Shown here piece by piece: positions 14,431 to 24,007 of a DNA stretch of 40,795 nt (positions within the stretch are counted from its first letter, which is position 1; each line of letters starts with the position of its first letter). The stretch comes from Clostridium mobile (GTDB taxonomy: Bacteria > Bacillota > Clostridia > Clostridiales > Clostridiaceae). The stretch spans positions 1 through 40,795 of the forward strand of contig NZ_JAHLQF010000007.1 in NCBI RefSeq assembly GCF_018918285.1. The letters run 5' to 3'. A program made the position numbers and the translations under genes. A model generated the notes under the pieces. That model searched no databases, was not told the origin of the DNA, and saw only the letters and a list, made by a program, of their open reading frames with translations.

Positions 14431-16041
14431 TTATTCTTCAATTATCTCTACTATGTCCTGACCAAAAGTCCTAATTAAAATCTCTTCTGGGTTTTCTTCC
14501 TCTTCTGCTTTATCTACTATATATTTTATTCCAACTTTTTCTTTTAGTACCTCTGAAAATATATTTTCAACTAATTTTTTATTTTCTTCTCTCTCCAACC
14601 TTTGTTTATTGAAGGCATATTCTTTGTCATATTTTATAGTTATAATACCGTCTTTACACTCTACAGGATTTGCTGTCATTAAGGAGGCATATAATACCAT
14701 ACTCCTCTTGCCCTTAAATGTTTCCAATATATCTTTCCATGATTTTTTTACCATTTCCAAAGTTAAATTAGAATGAGGATTATACTCGCTAACTGGCTGT
14801 ATCTTTATATTGCTTTCATCTAACTTACTCTTATCTTCTTTCTCTTTAACGATTTTTGGTATTATTGCTTCACATGCAACTTTTATTTCACCTGTCTTCA
14901 TAGCTTCTTCTAGTTTGTTTAGCCTTGATAGTATAACTTCATTAGATGTATCATACTCTATTTTGCACATTTTTATTAGTGCTAATTCTAAATATACTCT
15001 ACTCTGTTTTGTCCATTTAGATTGTTCTTCAGCATCTTGAAGTATTCTTATATTCCTCATTATTTCTTCTATTCTTATTTTATAGCCTTGTTCTTTTAAA
15101 AGTTCAATATTTTCTTTCGACATATCTAATAATTCATCTGGATTTTGGCTCACCTTTACTATTAATAAGTTTCTCATATGATTTATCATATCTTTAATAA
15201 ATAAATGTATATCCTTGCCACTTAATACTATTTCCTCTACTACTTTTATTGAACTTTCTACATTCTTATCAATGATACTATTAGTAAGTTTTATTAAGTT
15301 GTCATTAGTAACTAAGCCTAACATATTAATTAATTTTTCATAATCTACTTTTCCATTTCCCATGGAAATTGCTTGATCTAATATACTCAAAGCATCTCTC
15401 ATAGCTCCATCAGACATTCTAGCAATTAAACTTAGACTTTTATCATCTGAATATACACCTTGCTCTCCAACGATTACTCTTAATAGTTCAAATATCTCAT
15501 CACTTTTTATTCTTTTAAAGTCAAATCTTTGACATCTAGATAAAATAGTTATAGGAAGCTTTTGAGGATCTGTAGTTGCTAATATGAAAATTACATTGGA
15601 AGGTGGTTCTTCTAAAGTCTTTAAAAATGCATTCACGGCTCCTTGAGATAGCATATGGACCTCATCCATTATATATACCTTAAATCTTGCTTCTCTTGGA
15701 GGATAATTTACCTCTTCTACTATTTCTCTAATTTTATCTACTCCATTATTTGAAGCTGCATCAAGCTCAATAACATCTATTAAAAGATTTGAATTTATCT
15801 TTTTGCATATTTCACAATTATTACAAGGCTCACCATCTTGTAAGTCCAAACAATTTACGGCTTTAGCCAGTATTTTTGCTGTTGAAGTTTTTCCCGTACC
15901 CCTTGTTCCACAAAAAAGATAAGCGTGAGCTATTCTATTATTCTTTATTTGATTTTTTAATGTAATAGATATATGTTGCTGTCCCACTAAATCTTTAAAT
16001 TTTTTAGGTCTCCATTCTCTATATAAAGCAGTATAGGACAT
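14431..16041 (-). CDS. dnaX: DNA polymerase III subunit gamma/tau
   Basis: A 536-residue clamp-loader ATPase. Walker A GTRGTGKT (45-52), four zinc-binding cysteines (C64, C73, C76, C79), Walker B/DEVH (126-129), sensor and SRC arginine finger (168-170) are all present. Domain III and a shortened tau-specific C-terminal region follow. Length is normal for clostridial DnaX. AGAGGTG is upstream of the ATG. It is first in dnaX-ybaB-recR and follows the SRP RNA gene, as in Bacillus. Confidence 0.96.
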   Translation of the reverse strand: MSYTALYREWRPKKFKDLVGQQHISITLKNQIKNNRIAHAYLFCGTRGTGKTSTAKILAKAVNCLDLQDGEPCNNCEICKKINSNLLIDVIELDAASNNGVDKIREIVEEVNYPPREARFKVYIMDEVHMLSQGAVNAFLKTLEEPPSNVIFILATTDPQKLPITILSRCQRFDFKRIKSDEIFELLRVIVGEQGVYSDDKSLSLIARMSDGAMRDALSILDQAISMGNGKVDYEKLINMLGLVTNDNLIKLTNSIIDKNVESSIKVVEEIVLSGKDIHLFIKDMINHMRNLLIVKVSQNPDELLDMSKENIELLKEQGYKIRIEEIMRNIRILQDAEEQSKWTKQSRVYLELALIKMCKIEYDTSNEVILSRLNKLEEAMKTGEIKVACEAIIPKIVKEKEDKSKLDESNIKIQPVSEYNPHSNLTLEMVKKSWKDILETFKGKRSMVLYASLMTANPVECKDGIITIKYDKEYAFNKQRLEREENKKLVENIFSEVLKEKVGIKYIVDKAEEEENPEEILIRTFGQDIVEIIEE

Positions 16042-16140
16042 TCAAACTCACCTCTTATAATATAATTTTTCTACATACCTTATTATATATATAAAAACAG
16101 TATTTTTAAACATTAAACTATTTTTCTTTAATTAAGTTTA

Positions 16141-16177
16141 TAAAACAAAAAAGCAATAAACTCTCATAGTTTATTGC
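16141..16177 (-). terminator. terminator of the SRP RNA
   Basis: Stem GCAATAAACT / AGTTTATTGC followed on the minus strand by TTTTTTGTTTT, about 18 nt after the end of the SRP RNA. Confidence 0.88.
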
Positions 16178-16194
16178 GTAAAATACTTAATTTA

Positions 16195-16467
16195 AACCGT
16201 GCACCCCGCTTCGACAATAACATATGAGCGTTACCTATACAGTTAACTCAAACCAGGTTTCTCCACGGCACACGAAAATTATCACTTACCGCTGCTTCCT
16301 TCCGGACCTGACGGGGTTCATGAGTTTCCGTTGCGTGGGACCCAGTTCTCAACGCCACTTATATAGGTCAGACCCCACATATTATTGCCTAGGCGAGGGA
16401 TTCAACCCTGCTATAGCGGATTGCAGGTACAGGGCACCGCTAACTCCCCGTCTAGCACGGCAAAGTT
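16195..16467 (-). ncRNA. ffs: signal recognition particle RNA, long (Bacillus-type, with Alu domain)
   Basis: The minus strand has GCCGTGCTAGACGGGGAG near the 5' end, GCGGTGCCCTGTACCTGCAA, the apical SRP54-binding loop GTCAGGTCCGGAAGGAAGCA, and GGTGCACGG at the 3' end, matching B. subtilis scRNA part by part. About 270 nt, so the Alu domain is present. It guides membrane-protein translation with Ffh. The tRNA-Ser(GGA) gene ends 5 bp upstream, so both are likely processed from one transcript. Confidence 0.96.
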
Positions 16468-16471
16468 TATA

Positions 16472-16561
16472 TGGCGGAGAGAGAGGGATTCGAACCCTCG
16501 GTAGAGTTTCCCCTACACACGCTTTCCAGGCGTGCTCCTTCAGCCGCTCGGACATCTCTCC
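16472..16561 (-). tRNA. tRNA-Ser(GGA)
   Basis: A 90-nt cloverleaf with acceptor GGAGAGA/TCTCTCC, long variable arm, encoded CCA and anticodon loop CTGGAAA. Confidence 0.96.
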
Positions 16562-16671
16562 ACGGATTTCTCATGAATATAATATATTTTATTATATTAG
16601 CTAAGACAAAACTTATTATACTATCAATAAGAATTTAATTCAAGGGTTTTTTGTAAAATTCTCTTTGATAA

Positions 16672-16911
16672 TTACTTTTTATTTTTTACCATATTTATAT
16701 ATTCATTTAATAACTTGTCCATATATTGACTTACTTCTAATATCTGCTTACTTTTTTCAACTTTATCAATATCACAGGATATTTCATTTAATAGTTGCCT
16801 AGTTACCTCTATTTCTTCTTCTATATTATTTAAATCTATTTCTTCAATTTCTTTTTCAAATATAAAATCTTCGCTTAAATCGTAACTTGAGGATATTATT
16901 TTTTTATTCAT
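16672..16911 (-). CDS. Spo0E-like aspartyl-phosphate phosphatase
   Basis: A 79-residue, highly charged helical hairpin protein. The second helix carries SQYMDKLLNEYI, matching the Spo0E-family SQxxD motif. Family members remove phosphate from Spo0A~P and so restrain entry into sporulation; clostridial targets are less certain. AAGGAGAGG lies 7 nt before the ATG. It stands alone between two tRNA-Ser genes. Confidence 0.8.
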   Translation of the reverse strand: MNKKIISSSYDLSEDFIFEKEIEEIDLNNIEEEIEVTRQLLNEISCDIDKVEKSKQILEVSQYMDKLLNEYINMVKNKK

Positions 16912-17129
16912 ATATAATCCTCTCCTTTAAATAAGCATATTTTAAATTTAACACTAATAAATGTTTTATTTATGAAGTATATCATCATTAATATGTTAAG
17001 TAAATAATGGATTAAATACACTTTTTTATGCATATCTACTTAATAACTACTATTATAATAGTTTTATTAGTTATTCTACATGAGATGTAATATTATTTTG
17101 TAATAATTTGTTGGTTGTTTTTATAATTA

Positions 17130-17221
17130 TGGCGGAGAGAGGGGGATTTGAACCCCCGGTAGGATATTAATCCTACAGTTGATTTCGAGTCAACCACCTT
17201 CAGCCTCTCGGACATCTCTCC
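17130..17221 (-). tRNA. tRNA-Ser(CGA)
   Basis: A 92-nt cloverleaf with long variable arm, encoded CCA and anticodon loop CTCGAAA. It lies 5 bp from tadA. Confidence 0.95.
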
Positions 17222-17225
17222 ATGT

Positions 17226-17672
17226 TCAATTTATTCTTTTAGATTTAAAAAAATCTTCTAATAGGATACTACATTCTTCCATGTATAGCCATTTTACGTC
17301 TACATAAGTTTTTAAATATCTATTTTGTAAAATATTAATCGCCGAACCACATGCTCCAGCATTAGGTTCAAAGGTGCCAATATATACTCCTTTTAGTCTA
17401 GAATGAATTATAGCACCTGCACACATAGGGCATGGTTCTAAAGTAACGTACATTTCACAACCATTCAATCTCCAATTCCCTAAAAAATTAGAAGCATTTT
17501 TTATAGCAATCATTTCTGCATGAGCAGTCGAATCTTTCAGTGTTTCAATCATGTTATGTCCTTTTCCTATTATAACATCATCTTTTACTATAACTGCCCC
17601 GACAGGAACTTCACCTAGTTTCTTAGCTTTTCTAGCCTCTTCTAAAGCATAATGCATAAAAAATTCACTCAT
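17226..17672 (-). CDS. tadA: tRNA adenosine(34) deaminase TadA
   Basis: A 148-residue zinc deaminase. The HAE motif (H51, E53) and PCPMC (C81, C84) give the zinc site and catalytic glutamate. It makes inosine at position 34 of tRNA-Arg(ACG), a gene that is also present in this window (30371-30447). The ORF ends 5 bp before tRNA-Ser(CGA), probably co-transcribed. AAGGATA lies about 10 nt before the ATG. Position next to the SRP RNA and dnaX is the ancestral Firmicute order. Confidence 0.94.
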   Translation of the reverse strand: MSEFFMHYALEEARKAKKLGEVPVGAVIVKDDVIIGKGHNMIETLKDSTAHAEMIAIKNASNFLGNWRLNGCEMYVTLEPCPMCAGAIIHSRLKGVYIGTFEPNAGACGSAINILQNRYLKTYVDVKWLYMEECSILLEDFFKSKRIN

Positions 17673-17702
17673 AATTATTTTATCCTTATAACTAAATATA
17701 TT

Positions 17703-17731
17703 AAAAGCCTACAGTATCTACTGAAGGCTTT
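17703..17731 (-). terminator. terminator of tRNA-Arg(CCT)
   Basis: Stem AAAGCCT / AGGCTTT with a loop of about 14 nt and T-rich 3' side, directly after the tRNA CCA end. Confidence 0.65.
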
Positions 17732-17807
17732 GGTGCGCCCGAGAGGAATCGAACCCCCGGCACGCGGTTTAGGAAACCGCTGCTCTATCCTACTGAGCTA
17801 CGAGCGC
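17731..17807 (-). tRNA. tRNA-Arg(CCT)
   Basis: A 77-nt cloverleaf with acceptor GCGCTCG/CGGGCGC (one wobble), encoded CCA and anticodon loop TTCCTAA. Confidence 0.95.
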
Positions 17808-17996
17808 ATATAATTATTTCTATAATAATTTATTATACTTCATTTTCACTATCAATACAAGTTTAGTTTAATTTTATTACTATAAATTCTTTTAATAGTG
17901 TATTATATTATATAACAAATAATAATTCTTTTATTTTAACTTTATTTAATGTAAAATATTGATAAGTTAGTATTTTCATATACTTTGGAGGAAAAC

Positions 17997-18884
17997 ATGA
18001 TTAAAATTTTTAATAGAAAAACAAAAACCTACGATATTGAAAAAATTTCAGGAGAAAAATATTTAAACTGGATTTATGATACTTCTGTGGGAGTATCATT
18101 GTTAGAAATATTTTTGAAAAGAAAATTTTTTTCTCATATTTATGGAAAGTATTGTGATAGCAGTTATAGTTCAAAAAAAATCCCTTCCTTTGTTAAAGAT
18201 TTTAATATAAACATGGATGAGTATGAAAATAGTTTAGATGAATTTAAATCTTTTAATGAGTTTTTTATAAGAAAAATAAAATCTAAATATAGACCTATTG
18301 CAAGTGAAAAAAACCTCTTAATTTCTCCTGGTGATGGAAGAATATCAGTTTATGAGAACATAGATTTAAATAAAATAGTACAAATAAAAAGTTTTCATTA
18401 TAGTATGAATGAATTAATTATGAATGATGAAATTGCATCCTTATATAAGAATGGAACTTGTATAATATTAAGATTATGTCCAACGGATTATCATAGGTTT
18501 CATTTTATAGATGACGGTATTTGTGATAATACTATAAAAATAGATGGAAAATATTATTCAGTAAATCCAATAGCATTGAAAAAAATTCCTAAATTGTTTT
18601 GCCAAAATAAAAGAGAATGGTCTTTATTTCATACAGATAACTTTGGTAAAGTATTGTATTTAGAAGTAGGGGCTACTTGTGTAGGATCTATAATTCAAAC
18701 TTATCGTCCTAATAAAAGAGTATCAAAGGGCGATGAAAAAGGTTATTTTAAATTTGGAGGATCAACAGTGATACTTTTCTTAGAAAAAGACAAAGTAAAA
18801 ATAGATAGAGATATAATTGAACAAACTAATTTAGGATATGAAACAAAAGTTTTGATAGGTGAAAAAATTGGCACTAAAATATAA
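17997..18884 (+). CDS. psd: phosphatidylserine decarboxylase proenzyme
   Basis: A 295-residue type II proenzyme that converts phosphatidylserine to phosphatidylethanolamine at the membrane. The autocleavage motif is FGGST with S256 becoming the pyruvoyl group. The conserved PTDYHRFH and SPGDGRI motifs are present. The ATG at 17997 has TGGAGG 5 nt upstream; a TTG at 17985 overlaps that site. It is monocistronic, with a terminator just behind, and one of the few plus-strand genes. No pssA is in the window. Confidence 0.95.
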   Translation: MIKIFNRKTKTYDIEKISGEKYLNWIYDTSVGVSLLEIFLKRKFFSHIYGKYCDSSYSSKKIPSFVKDFNINMDEYENSLDEFKSFNEFFIRKIKSKYRPIASEKNLLISPGDGRISVYENIDLNKIVQIKSFHYSMNELIMNDEIASLYKNGTCIILRLCPTDYHRFHFIDDGICDNTIKIDGKYYSVNPIALKKIPKLFCQNKREWSLFHTDNFGKVLYLEVGATCVGSIIQTYRPNKRVSKGDEKGYFKFGGSTVILFLEKDKVKIDRDIIEQTNLGYETKVLIGEKIGTKI

Positions 18885-18888
18885 AGAT

Positions 18889-18930
18889 AAAGTTCACTAT
18901 ATATTTAATTAAATATATAGTGAACTTTTA
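18889..18930. terminator. bidirectional terminator between psd and gerC
   Basis: A long inverted repeat AAAGTTCACTATATATTTAA with its complement, T tracts on both sides. It overlaps the very end of the gerC stop codon region. Confidence 0.88.
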
Positions 18931-20043
18931 AAAGTTTCCTCTTCCACCTTTAATAACTTTTACATTTACCTTTACATCTATATTAGAATTACTTACTACA
19001 TCATCCCAATCTACACCTGTTCTTCTCCCATATTTAGCAGCCGCTACCCTTCCTAATTCTAATAAATCTAATTTATATTCTGTCTGCATTTTTCTTATAA
19101 AATCTTTACATTCTTTTTCAATTTGTTCTTCAGCTTTTTCCTTAAATATTTTTTCATTTTCTAAGCTGCCAAAAACTTCATTCTTAGATTCATCGTATTC
19201 TATTGTTGCACCTATGTTTAAATCTATTTTAAAGTTATATTTATTATTTTCTTTATTTACTTTAACTTTTCTTTTAGCATCTGCTGAGAAGCTAACATAA
19301 TTTACAGGATTGTATCTTATTGTAATTTCTCCCTGTGTGTTATCAGATTTTAACATATTTAATATTTTTGTTTCATTAAGATCAAGTTTAAGCACCATTT
19401 TGTCTTCTTTAAAAACAGCTACTCCTGTTACCTCTATCCCTTCCTCTTTAGCCTCTATATATGGCAGTATAACCTTTCTTCCCTCTGAAAATATTCTTAC
19501 AAAAATATCTGTCATTTTATAATCATCATCAAAAAAATAGGCATACTTTAAATTTTTTATTAATCCTTCTATGTATTCACTAGGACTAGAGCCTCCTTTT
19601 ACAGGATATTCAAAAATATCAATTGCTTTCCCTTTACAAACAGTAACTAATCCTAAATCACTTATTATAGATGTATTAAAAATACCTTCTACTATATCCT
19701 TTATACCATACATCGCTACTTCTTCACTTAAAATATAAACTCTCTCTAACCCTAAAAAAAATTTTTTATCTGATTTTACTTGCCTTGATGATCTAGCTTC
19801 TATTAATGATTCACCTGTTCCAGTTTTTACATCAGTAGTAGGTGGCTTATTTACTTGAAATCTGTAGTGATTTATTGGTACATCATATATCACATTTTCT
19901 CCCAATCTAAACTTTATGTCATAACCTACACCTATTGGAATCAACAATTTTTCTACATACTCAACTCTATCGTCTTTTTGCCCAAAATAAACGATAAAAA
20001 TAATTATACTTATCATTATGGCTATTTTATATTTATTTTTCAT
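18928..20043 (-). CDS. Ger(x)C-family spore germination protein, no lipobox
   Basis: A 371-residue protein with an N-terminal hydrophobic segment (about 5-20) and the GerC fold: a GVGYDI segment, EARSSRQVKSDKKFFLGLERVYILSEE, and a C-terminal domain ending in KYGRRTGVDW. GerC proteins are normally lipoproteins whose Cys follows the signal peptide; here the first 60 residues contain no cysteine, so it should be an uncleaved membrane anchor. The ATG at 20043 has AGAG 9 nt upstream and overlaps gerB by 11 bp. Last gene in gerA-gerB-gerC. Confidence 0.9.
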   Translation of the reverse strand: MKNKYKIAIMISIIIFIVYFGQKDDRVEYVEKLLIPIGVGYDIKFRLGENVIYDVPINHYRFQVNKPPTTDVKTGTGESLIEARSSRQVKSDKKFFLGLERVYILSEEVAMYGIKDIVEGIFNTSIISDLGLVTVCKGKAIDIFEYPVKGGSSPSEYIEGLIKNLKYAYFFDDDYKMTDIFVRIFSEGRKVILPYIEAKEEGIEVTGVAVFKEDKMVLKLDLNETKILNMLKSDNTQGEITIRYNPVNYVSFSADAKRKVKVNKENNKYNFKIDLNIGATIEYDESKNEVFGSLENEKIFKEKAEEQIEKECKDFIRKMQTEYKLDLLELGRVAAAKYGRRTGVDWDDVVSNSNIDVKVNVKVIKGGRGNF

Positions 20044-21112
20044 ATATATCATCTCTTTTTACAAAAATGCTTATAGTCGTTATATAAATTAAGTTATATA
20101 TTATTACAATAGTACCCAACAACATACTTAAATACTGTGTTCTTATAAGGTTTTTATAAGATATTGATACAATTAACAATATAATAATGGATATAGTATA
20201 TGATATCTTATCATTTTTAAATTTAAACACATCTTGAAAGGTAAAAGAACTAAAAAAGCAGTAATTAACTAAAGTTTTCAAAATAACATTTGTCCATAGA
20301 AAAATAAAAATATATCTAAAATTATTTACTAACGGTATATTAAGTGTTTCAGTAATAATAATCATTGGCCATCTCAATTTCTTTATAACTTCATCTCCTA
20401 AATAAAATAATGTTATAAATTGAACCCATATGTAACACAATGCAACCAATAAAAGTGCCAAAATAGAATACTTTTTTATTTGTTTCTTATCACTAATAAA
20501 AGGATATATTAAAAATGCTGCTTCCATACCTATAAATGAAAATATACCAGAATATGCTCCTTTCATCACATCAACTATATTAGTTTTAAATACAGGTAAA
20601 ACATTTAAAAAGTTTCCCTCTTTCAGTGCTGCACTTGGAATCAATAACAAAACTATTGTTACAAAAAACACAATGTAATTTAATCTTGAAACAACCTTAA
20701 ATCCTTTTATTATTGTATAATAGCAAACAATTGCCATAAGAATTATTATGTTATTTCTACTTAAAAAATAAGATAAATAATTGGTTAATACATAACCAAT
20801 ATAACTAACTATTATGGAGGCTGAATATAAAAAATTTAATGCGAGTATTAAGTTAAATATATTACCTAATATATTCCCAAAGTATTTTCTGCTTAATTCT
20901 AATATATAATTATTCGGTTTTTTATTGCTGACATATATCATAATTACCCATAAATATAGTGGATATAATAAGGCTATTAGTATAGAAATCCATCCATCTT
21001 CATGGGCATACTTTGATACATCTGCAGGCAACGTTAATATTCCTATGCCAATAATTGTTCCTGATATTATGGTCATAAATTCTATAGGAGTTATAATTTT
21101 ATCTTTTTCCAA
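20033..21112 (-). CDS. GerB-family spore germination permease
   Basis: A 359-residue protein with about ten transmembrane segments of the APC-like spore germination family. It starts ITPIEFMTIISGTIIGIGILTLP, typical of the nutrient-binding subunit. It presumably binds the germinant in the spore inner membrane. TTG start chosen because AGGAGG lies 7 nt upstream inside gerA. The genes overlap by 14 bp (gerA/gerB), indicating coupling. Confidence 0.93.
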   Translation of the reverse strand: MEKDKIITPIEFMTIISGTIIGIGILTLPADVSKYAHEDGWISILIALLYPLYLWVIMIYVSNKKPNNYILELSRKYFGNILGNIFNLILALNFLYSASIIVSYIGYVLTNYLSYFLSRNNIIILMAIVCYYTIIKGFKVVSRLNYIVFFVTIVLLLIPSAALKEGNFLNVLPVFKTNIVDVMKGAYSGIFSFIGMEAAFLIYPFISDKKQIKKYSILALLLVALCYIWVQFITLFYLGDEVIKKLRWPMIIITETLNIPLVNNFRYIFIFLWTNVILKTLVNYCFFSSFTFQDVFKFKNDKISYTISIIILLIVSISYKNLIRTQYLSMLLGTIVIIYNLIYITTISIFVKRDDIYEK

Positions 21113-22589
21113 ACTTAGACCTCCTATACTTTTCTCTAAAATTGCTTTGTCTAGTATTATCCTTTTGGGCTATATCCTCAGGTCTCTTATTCATCTTCCA
21201 AGCAGGTGCTCTTATAATAACATCTTTATAATCAGCTTTATTTAATGTCATATAAGGAAATCCAAAACTATCTAAACTTAACAAATGTACTATGATAATA
21301 TACCAAAATAACACTATTCCAATTATACCCAAGAAATTAGATACTACTAGCATTGGAAATCTCAACAGCCTAATAGTTAAAGCCATTTCATAGTTTGGTA
21401 TTAAAAACGTTGATATTACAGAAATTCCTATTACAACAAGAGTCTCAGGGCTTACTACTCTAGCTCTTACAACCATTTCACCAATTATTATACCTCCAAC
21501 AATACTTAGTGTATTTGCAATTTTACTAGGAAGTCTTAAACCTCCTTCTCTAAGTAATTCAATTACTATTTCCATTAATAATATTTCATAAAAAGGGCTT
21601 AAAACTATACCTGTTCTTGAACTTATAAGCGGTACAACTAATTCTAATGGAATTATTTCTACATTAAATTTTATAAAATTTAAATATAACGATGGTAATG
21701 TAATTATAGTAAAAGCTGAAAAAATTCTAAGCATTCTTGAAAAAGATGCTACTATAAATCTTTCATAATAATCTTCTACTGTTTGAAAAAACTCTATGAA
21801 TAGAACTGGTGCAGTCAATATTTGAGGTGCTCCATCTACTATTATAGCCACTCTACCTTCCATTATATTTGCTTCAACTACATCTGTTCTTTCTGTGGTA
21901 TAAAATTGTGGAAAAATAGTGTACGTATGATTTTCTATGTATTGTCCTAATTCTCCAGTAGATGAAATGTGAGCAACATCTATCATTTCTAATCTTTCTT
22001 TTATATAATTTATTAGTTTATCACTAGCTATATCTTTTATATATAACAGGACTACATCAGTTTGGGATCTTTTACCTATTACTGTTTTTTCTATTACTAA
22101 ATTTTTATCTTTTATTCTTCTTTTGAGAATACTAATATTTACTTCTATATTCTCAACAAAAGCTTCCCTAGGGCCTCTAATAGAAGATTCAGTGCTTGAC
22201 TCGGATATATGTCTATGTTCTCCACCTGTTGTATCTATAATTATATATCCAGGATTATTGTCTATTATCAATATAGTCTTTCCTCTTTTAATGCCATCTA
22301 TGACCTTATTGATATCTTGTTCTGTCTGTGCATCGCCCATACATATATATTTTTTACAAATATAATCATTCAAATTTTCTTTTTCTTTTAAGTCTTCCTT
22401 TACCTCTATCATTAATGGCTGTAATATGTACCTGTTTATTACATCTTTGTTTGTTAATCCATTAATATATAAAATTGCAGCTTCTAAATATTCATTTGAG
22501 CCTATGAATAGTTTTTTTATTATTAATTGGCTATTATCTTCTAGAGTTTTTGAAATCAAATTTATTTTATCATCTAAAATATTACTCAT
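21099..22589 (-). CDS. GerA-family spore germination receptor subunit
   Basis: A 496-residue protein: soluble N-terminal domain (about 1-250), then four to six membrane segments, and a polar C-terminal tail (about 460-496). The family motifs ESSIRGPREAFVE, GRVAIIVDGAPQILTAPVLFIEFFQ and the NTLSIVGGIIIGE region are intact. It forms the receptor channel with GerB and GerC. GGTGG is upstream of the ATG. No convincing forespore (sigmaG) promoter could be read upstream. Confidence 0.94.
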   Translation of the reverse strand: MSNILDDKINLISKTLEDNSQLIIKKLFIGSNEYLEAAILYINGLTNKDVINRYILQPLMIEVKEDLKEKENLNDYICKKYICMGDAQTEQDINKVIDGIKRGKTILIIDNNPGYIIIDTTGGEHRHISESSTESSIRGPREAFVENIEVNISILKRRIKDKNLVIEKTVIGKRSQTDVVLLYIKDIASDKLINYIKERLEMIDVAHISSTGELGQYIENHTYTIFPQFYTTERTDVVEANIMEGRVAIIVDGAPQILTAPVLFIEFFQTVEDYYERFIVASFSRMLRIFSAFTIITLPSLYLNFIKFNVEIIPLELVVPLISSRTGIVLSPFYEILLMEIVIELLREGGLRLPSKIANTLSIVGGIIIGEMVVRARVVSPETLVVIGISVISTFLIPNYEMALTIRLLRFPMLVVSNFLGIIGIVLFWYIIIVHLLSLDSFGFPYMTLNKADYKDVIIRAPAWKMNKRPEDIAQKDNTRQSNFREKYRRSKFGKR

Positions 22590-22692
22590 ATTATTACCAC
22601 CGATAAATAGTTATTATTTATTACTTGTATTTTAATCTTTTATAGATAAAATTATTCAATTATAAAAATATACTTTAATATATGGACAAAAG

Positions 22693-22727
22693 AAAACATC
22701 TGTAATTTTTATGATTACAGATGTTTT
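22693..22727 (-). terminator. terminator of the ABC importer operon
   Basis: Stem AAAACATCTGTAAT / ATTACAGATGTTTT, T-rich on both sides. Between it and the permease stop codon is a near-perfect direct repeat of TATTTATAATTTTA (22728-22756). Confidence 0.8.
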
Positions 22728-22753
22728 ATATTTATAATTTTATATTTATAATT

Positions 22754-24007
22754 TTACATAGATTTTGATTTAATCAACAATTGCTTCTTCCAGGCATGTA
22801 ATCCTAAAGAAACACCTATTACACCGTATGCTACAAAAACTCTAAAATACTCTCCTATCTGAGGATTATCAAACAAATTTTTACCTGCCATTGGCGAAAC
22901 TATAAATAAAGTATGAAATAATATTACCCCTAATATCGCCTGTCCATTGGTAGCTTTAGATACAGAAGCACCTCCTATTAAAAGAGCTGCTATAGCAAAC
23001 ATACCAACTTGTTCATGACTACCATAAGTGTTTAATGTTCCAATGTTTTGAAGAAAAATTAACTGCCCCCAAGCCGCTAATACTGTAGACATTATAATAG
23101 CAATAATTCTTACTTTATTTATTTTAATTCCAGATGCATTTGCTACTTGCATACTATGGCCTACAGTTCTCATATCTTGACCTAATTTAGTTTTTACTAT
23201 AAATATATTGAATAGGCATAAGAGACCTATTACTAGCATTGTTACTATTGGCACATTGATAAATTCTAATGTAAATTTCCACTTTGGTAATATATTTACT
23301 AATAGAATTATAGATAGGGATAAGCTTAAGCATACTATTCTTTTTATATATTGTTCTCTTTCCCTTATAATCTTATATAAATTATATAAAATTACAATTA
23401 TTAATGTTATTAGAACCGCTTCGTACATAGATAATTTAAATAAATTATTTAATAAATTGTCTAATGAATATTTTATGGTGTCCTTTAAATCAACTGTATT
23501 TTTAATTCCTATTCCACCACTTAAAACCAATACAGGGTTTTTCATAGGTATAAGAGTTCCTACTAGAAATAAAAATAAGAATTGATATAGACCATTAGCA
23601 AAGAAACCTAATATCATACTAGCTATCATTTCCTGTCCTTTAGTTTTATTTAAAAGCTTACCTGTTAAATAACCAAAAATAATAGCTAAAGGAGTACTTA
23701 TTAATACACATAGTAAAAATCCTTTCATTCCTATTATATTCCAATGAGTTACTGCTATAACTGCAATTTGCCCCGCCATAGCTCCAATTACTATTCCAAA
23801 GTTCAATCCCATACCTGCAATAACAGGAATTATAAGAGCAAGAACTAAAAATGAATTCCTAGCTACTCTTGCCATCAACTCATCTAATACAAAGGAAAGA
23901 GGTTGGCCTGAAAGTTTAATTCCTACTAAACATAATACAACAAATAATATAGTAACTATATTATCAAATAAACCCTTTTTAACTTTTTTTAATAAATCAC
24001 TATTCAC
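22754..24007 (-). CDS. ABC transporter permease 2 (BPD_transp_2 family)
   Basis: A 417-residue membrane protein with about ten hydrophobic segments. It contains the family loop GHSMQVANASGIKINKVR, the equivalent of the EAA contact with the ATPase, and ALLIGGASVSKATNGQAILG. GTG start with GGAGG 8 nt upstream. It overlaps the preceding permease by 8 bp. It has an insertion of about 60 residues in the middle, absent from its partner, with two additional hydrophobic stretches. Confidence 0.88.
   Translation of the reverse strand: MNSDLLKKVKKGLFDNIVTILFVVLCLVGIKLSGQPLSFVLDELMARVARNSFLVLALIIPVIAGMGLNFGIVIGAMAGQIAVIAVTHWNIIGMKGFLLCVLISTPLAIIFGYLTGKLLNKTKGQEMIASMILGFFANGLYQFLFLFLVGTLIPMKNPVLVLSGGIGIKNTVDLKDTIKYSLDNLLNNLFKLSMYEAVLITLIIVILYNLYKIIREREQYIKRIVCLSLSLSIILLVNILPKWKFTLEFINVPIVTMLVIGLLCLFNIFIVKTKLGQDMRTVGHSMQVANASGIKINKVRIIAIIMSTVLAAWGQLIFLQNIGTLNTYGSHEQVGMFAIAALLIGGASVSKATNGQAILGVILFHTLFIVSPMAGKNLFDNPQIGEYFRVFVAYGVIGVSLGLHAWKKQLLIKSKSM

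Noticed and set aside
16224..16604. 126-aa plus-strand reading frame
   Set aside because: It is antisense to the SRP RNA and tRNA-Ser(GGA), has no ribosome binding site, and its composition follows the RNA genes.
17940..17990. Sporulation sigma (sigmaE/sigmaK-like) promoter before psd
   Set aside because: CATATACT resembles a -10 for these factors, but the -35 spacing does not fit.
20925..21245. Plus-strand frames across the ger operon, ABC operon and other genes
   Set aside because: They are opposite to clear conserved genes, lack ribosome binding sites and have biased composition; shadows only.
22600..22700. Forespore sigmaG promoter before gerA
   Set aside because: A TGAATA element is present, but the best -10-like AATACAA is about 21 nt away, too far for sigmaG.
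22728..22756. Direct repeat as a mobile element end
   Set aside because: Two short AT-rich repeats only, without inverted ends, transposase or duplicated target.
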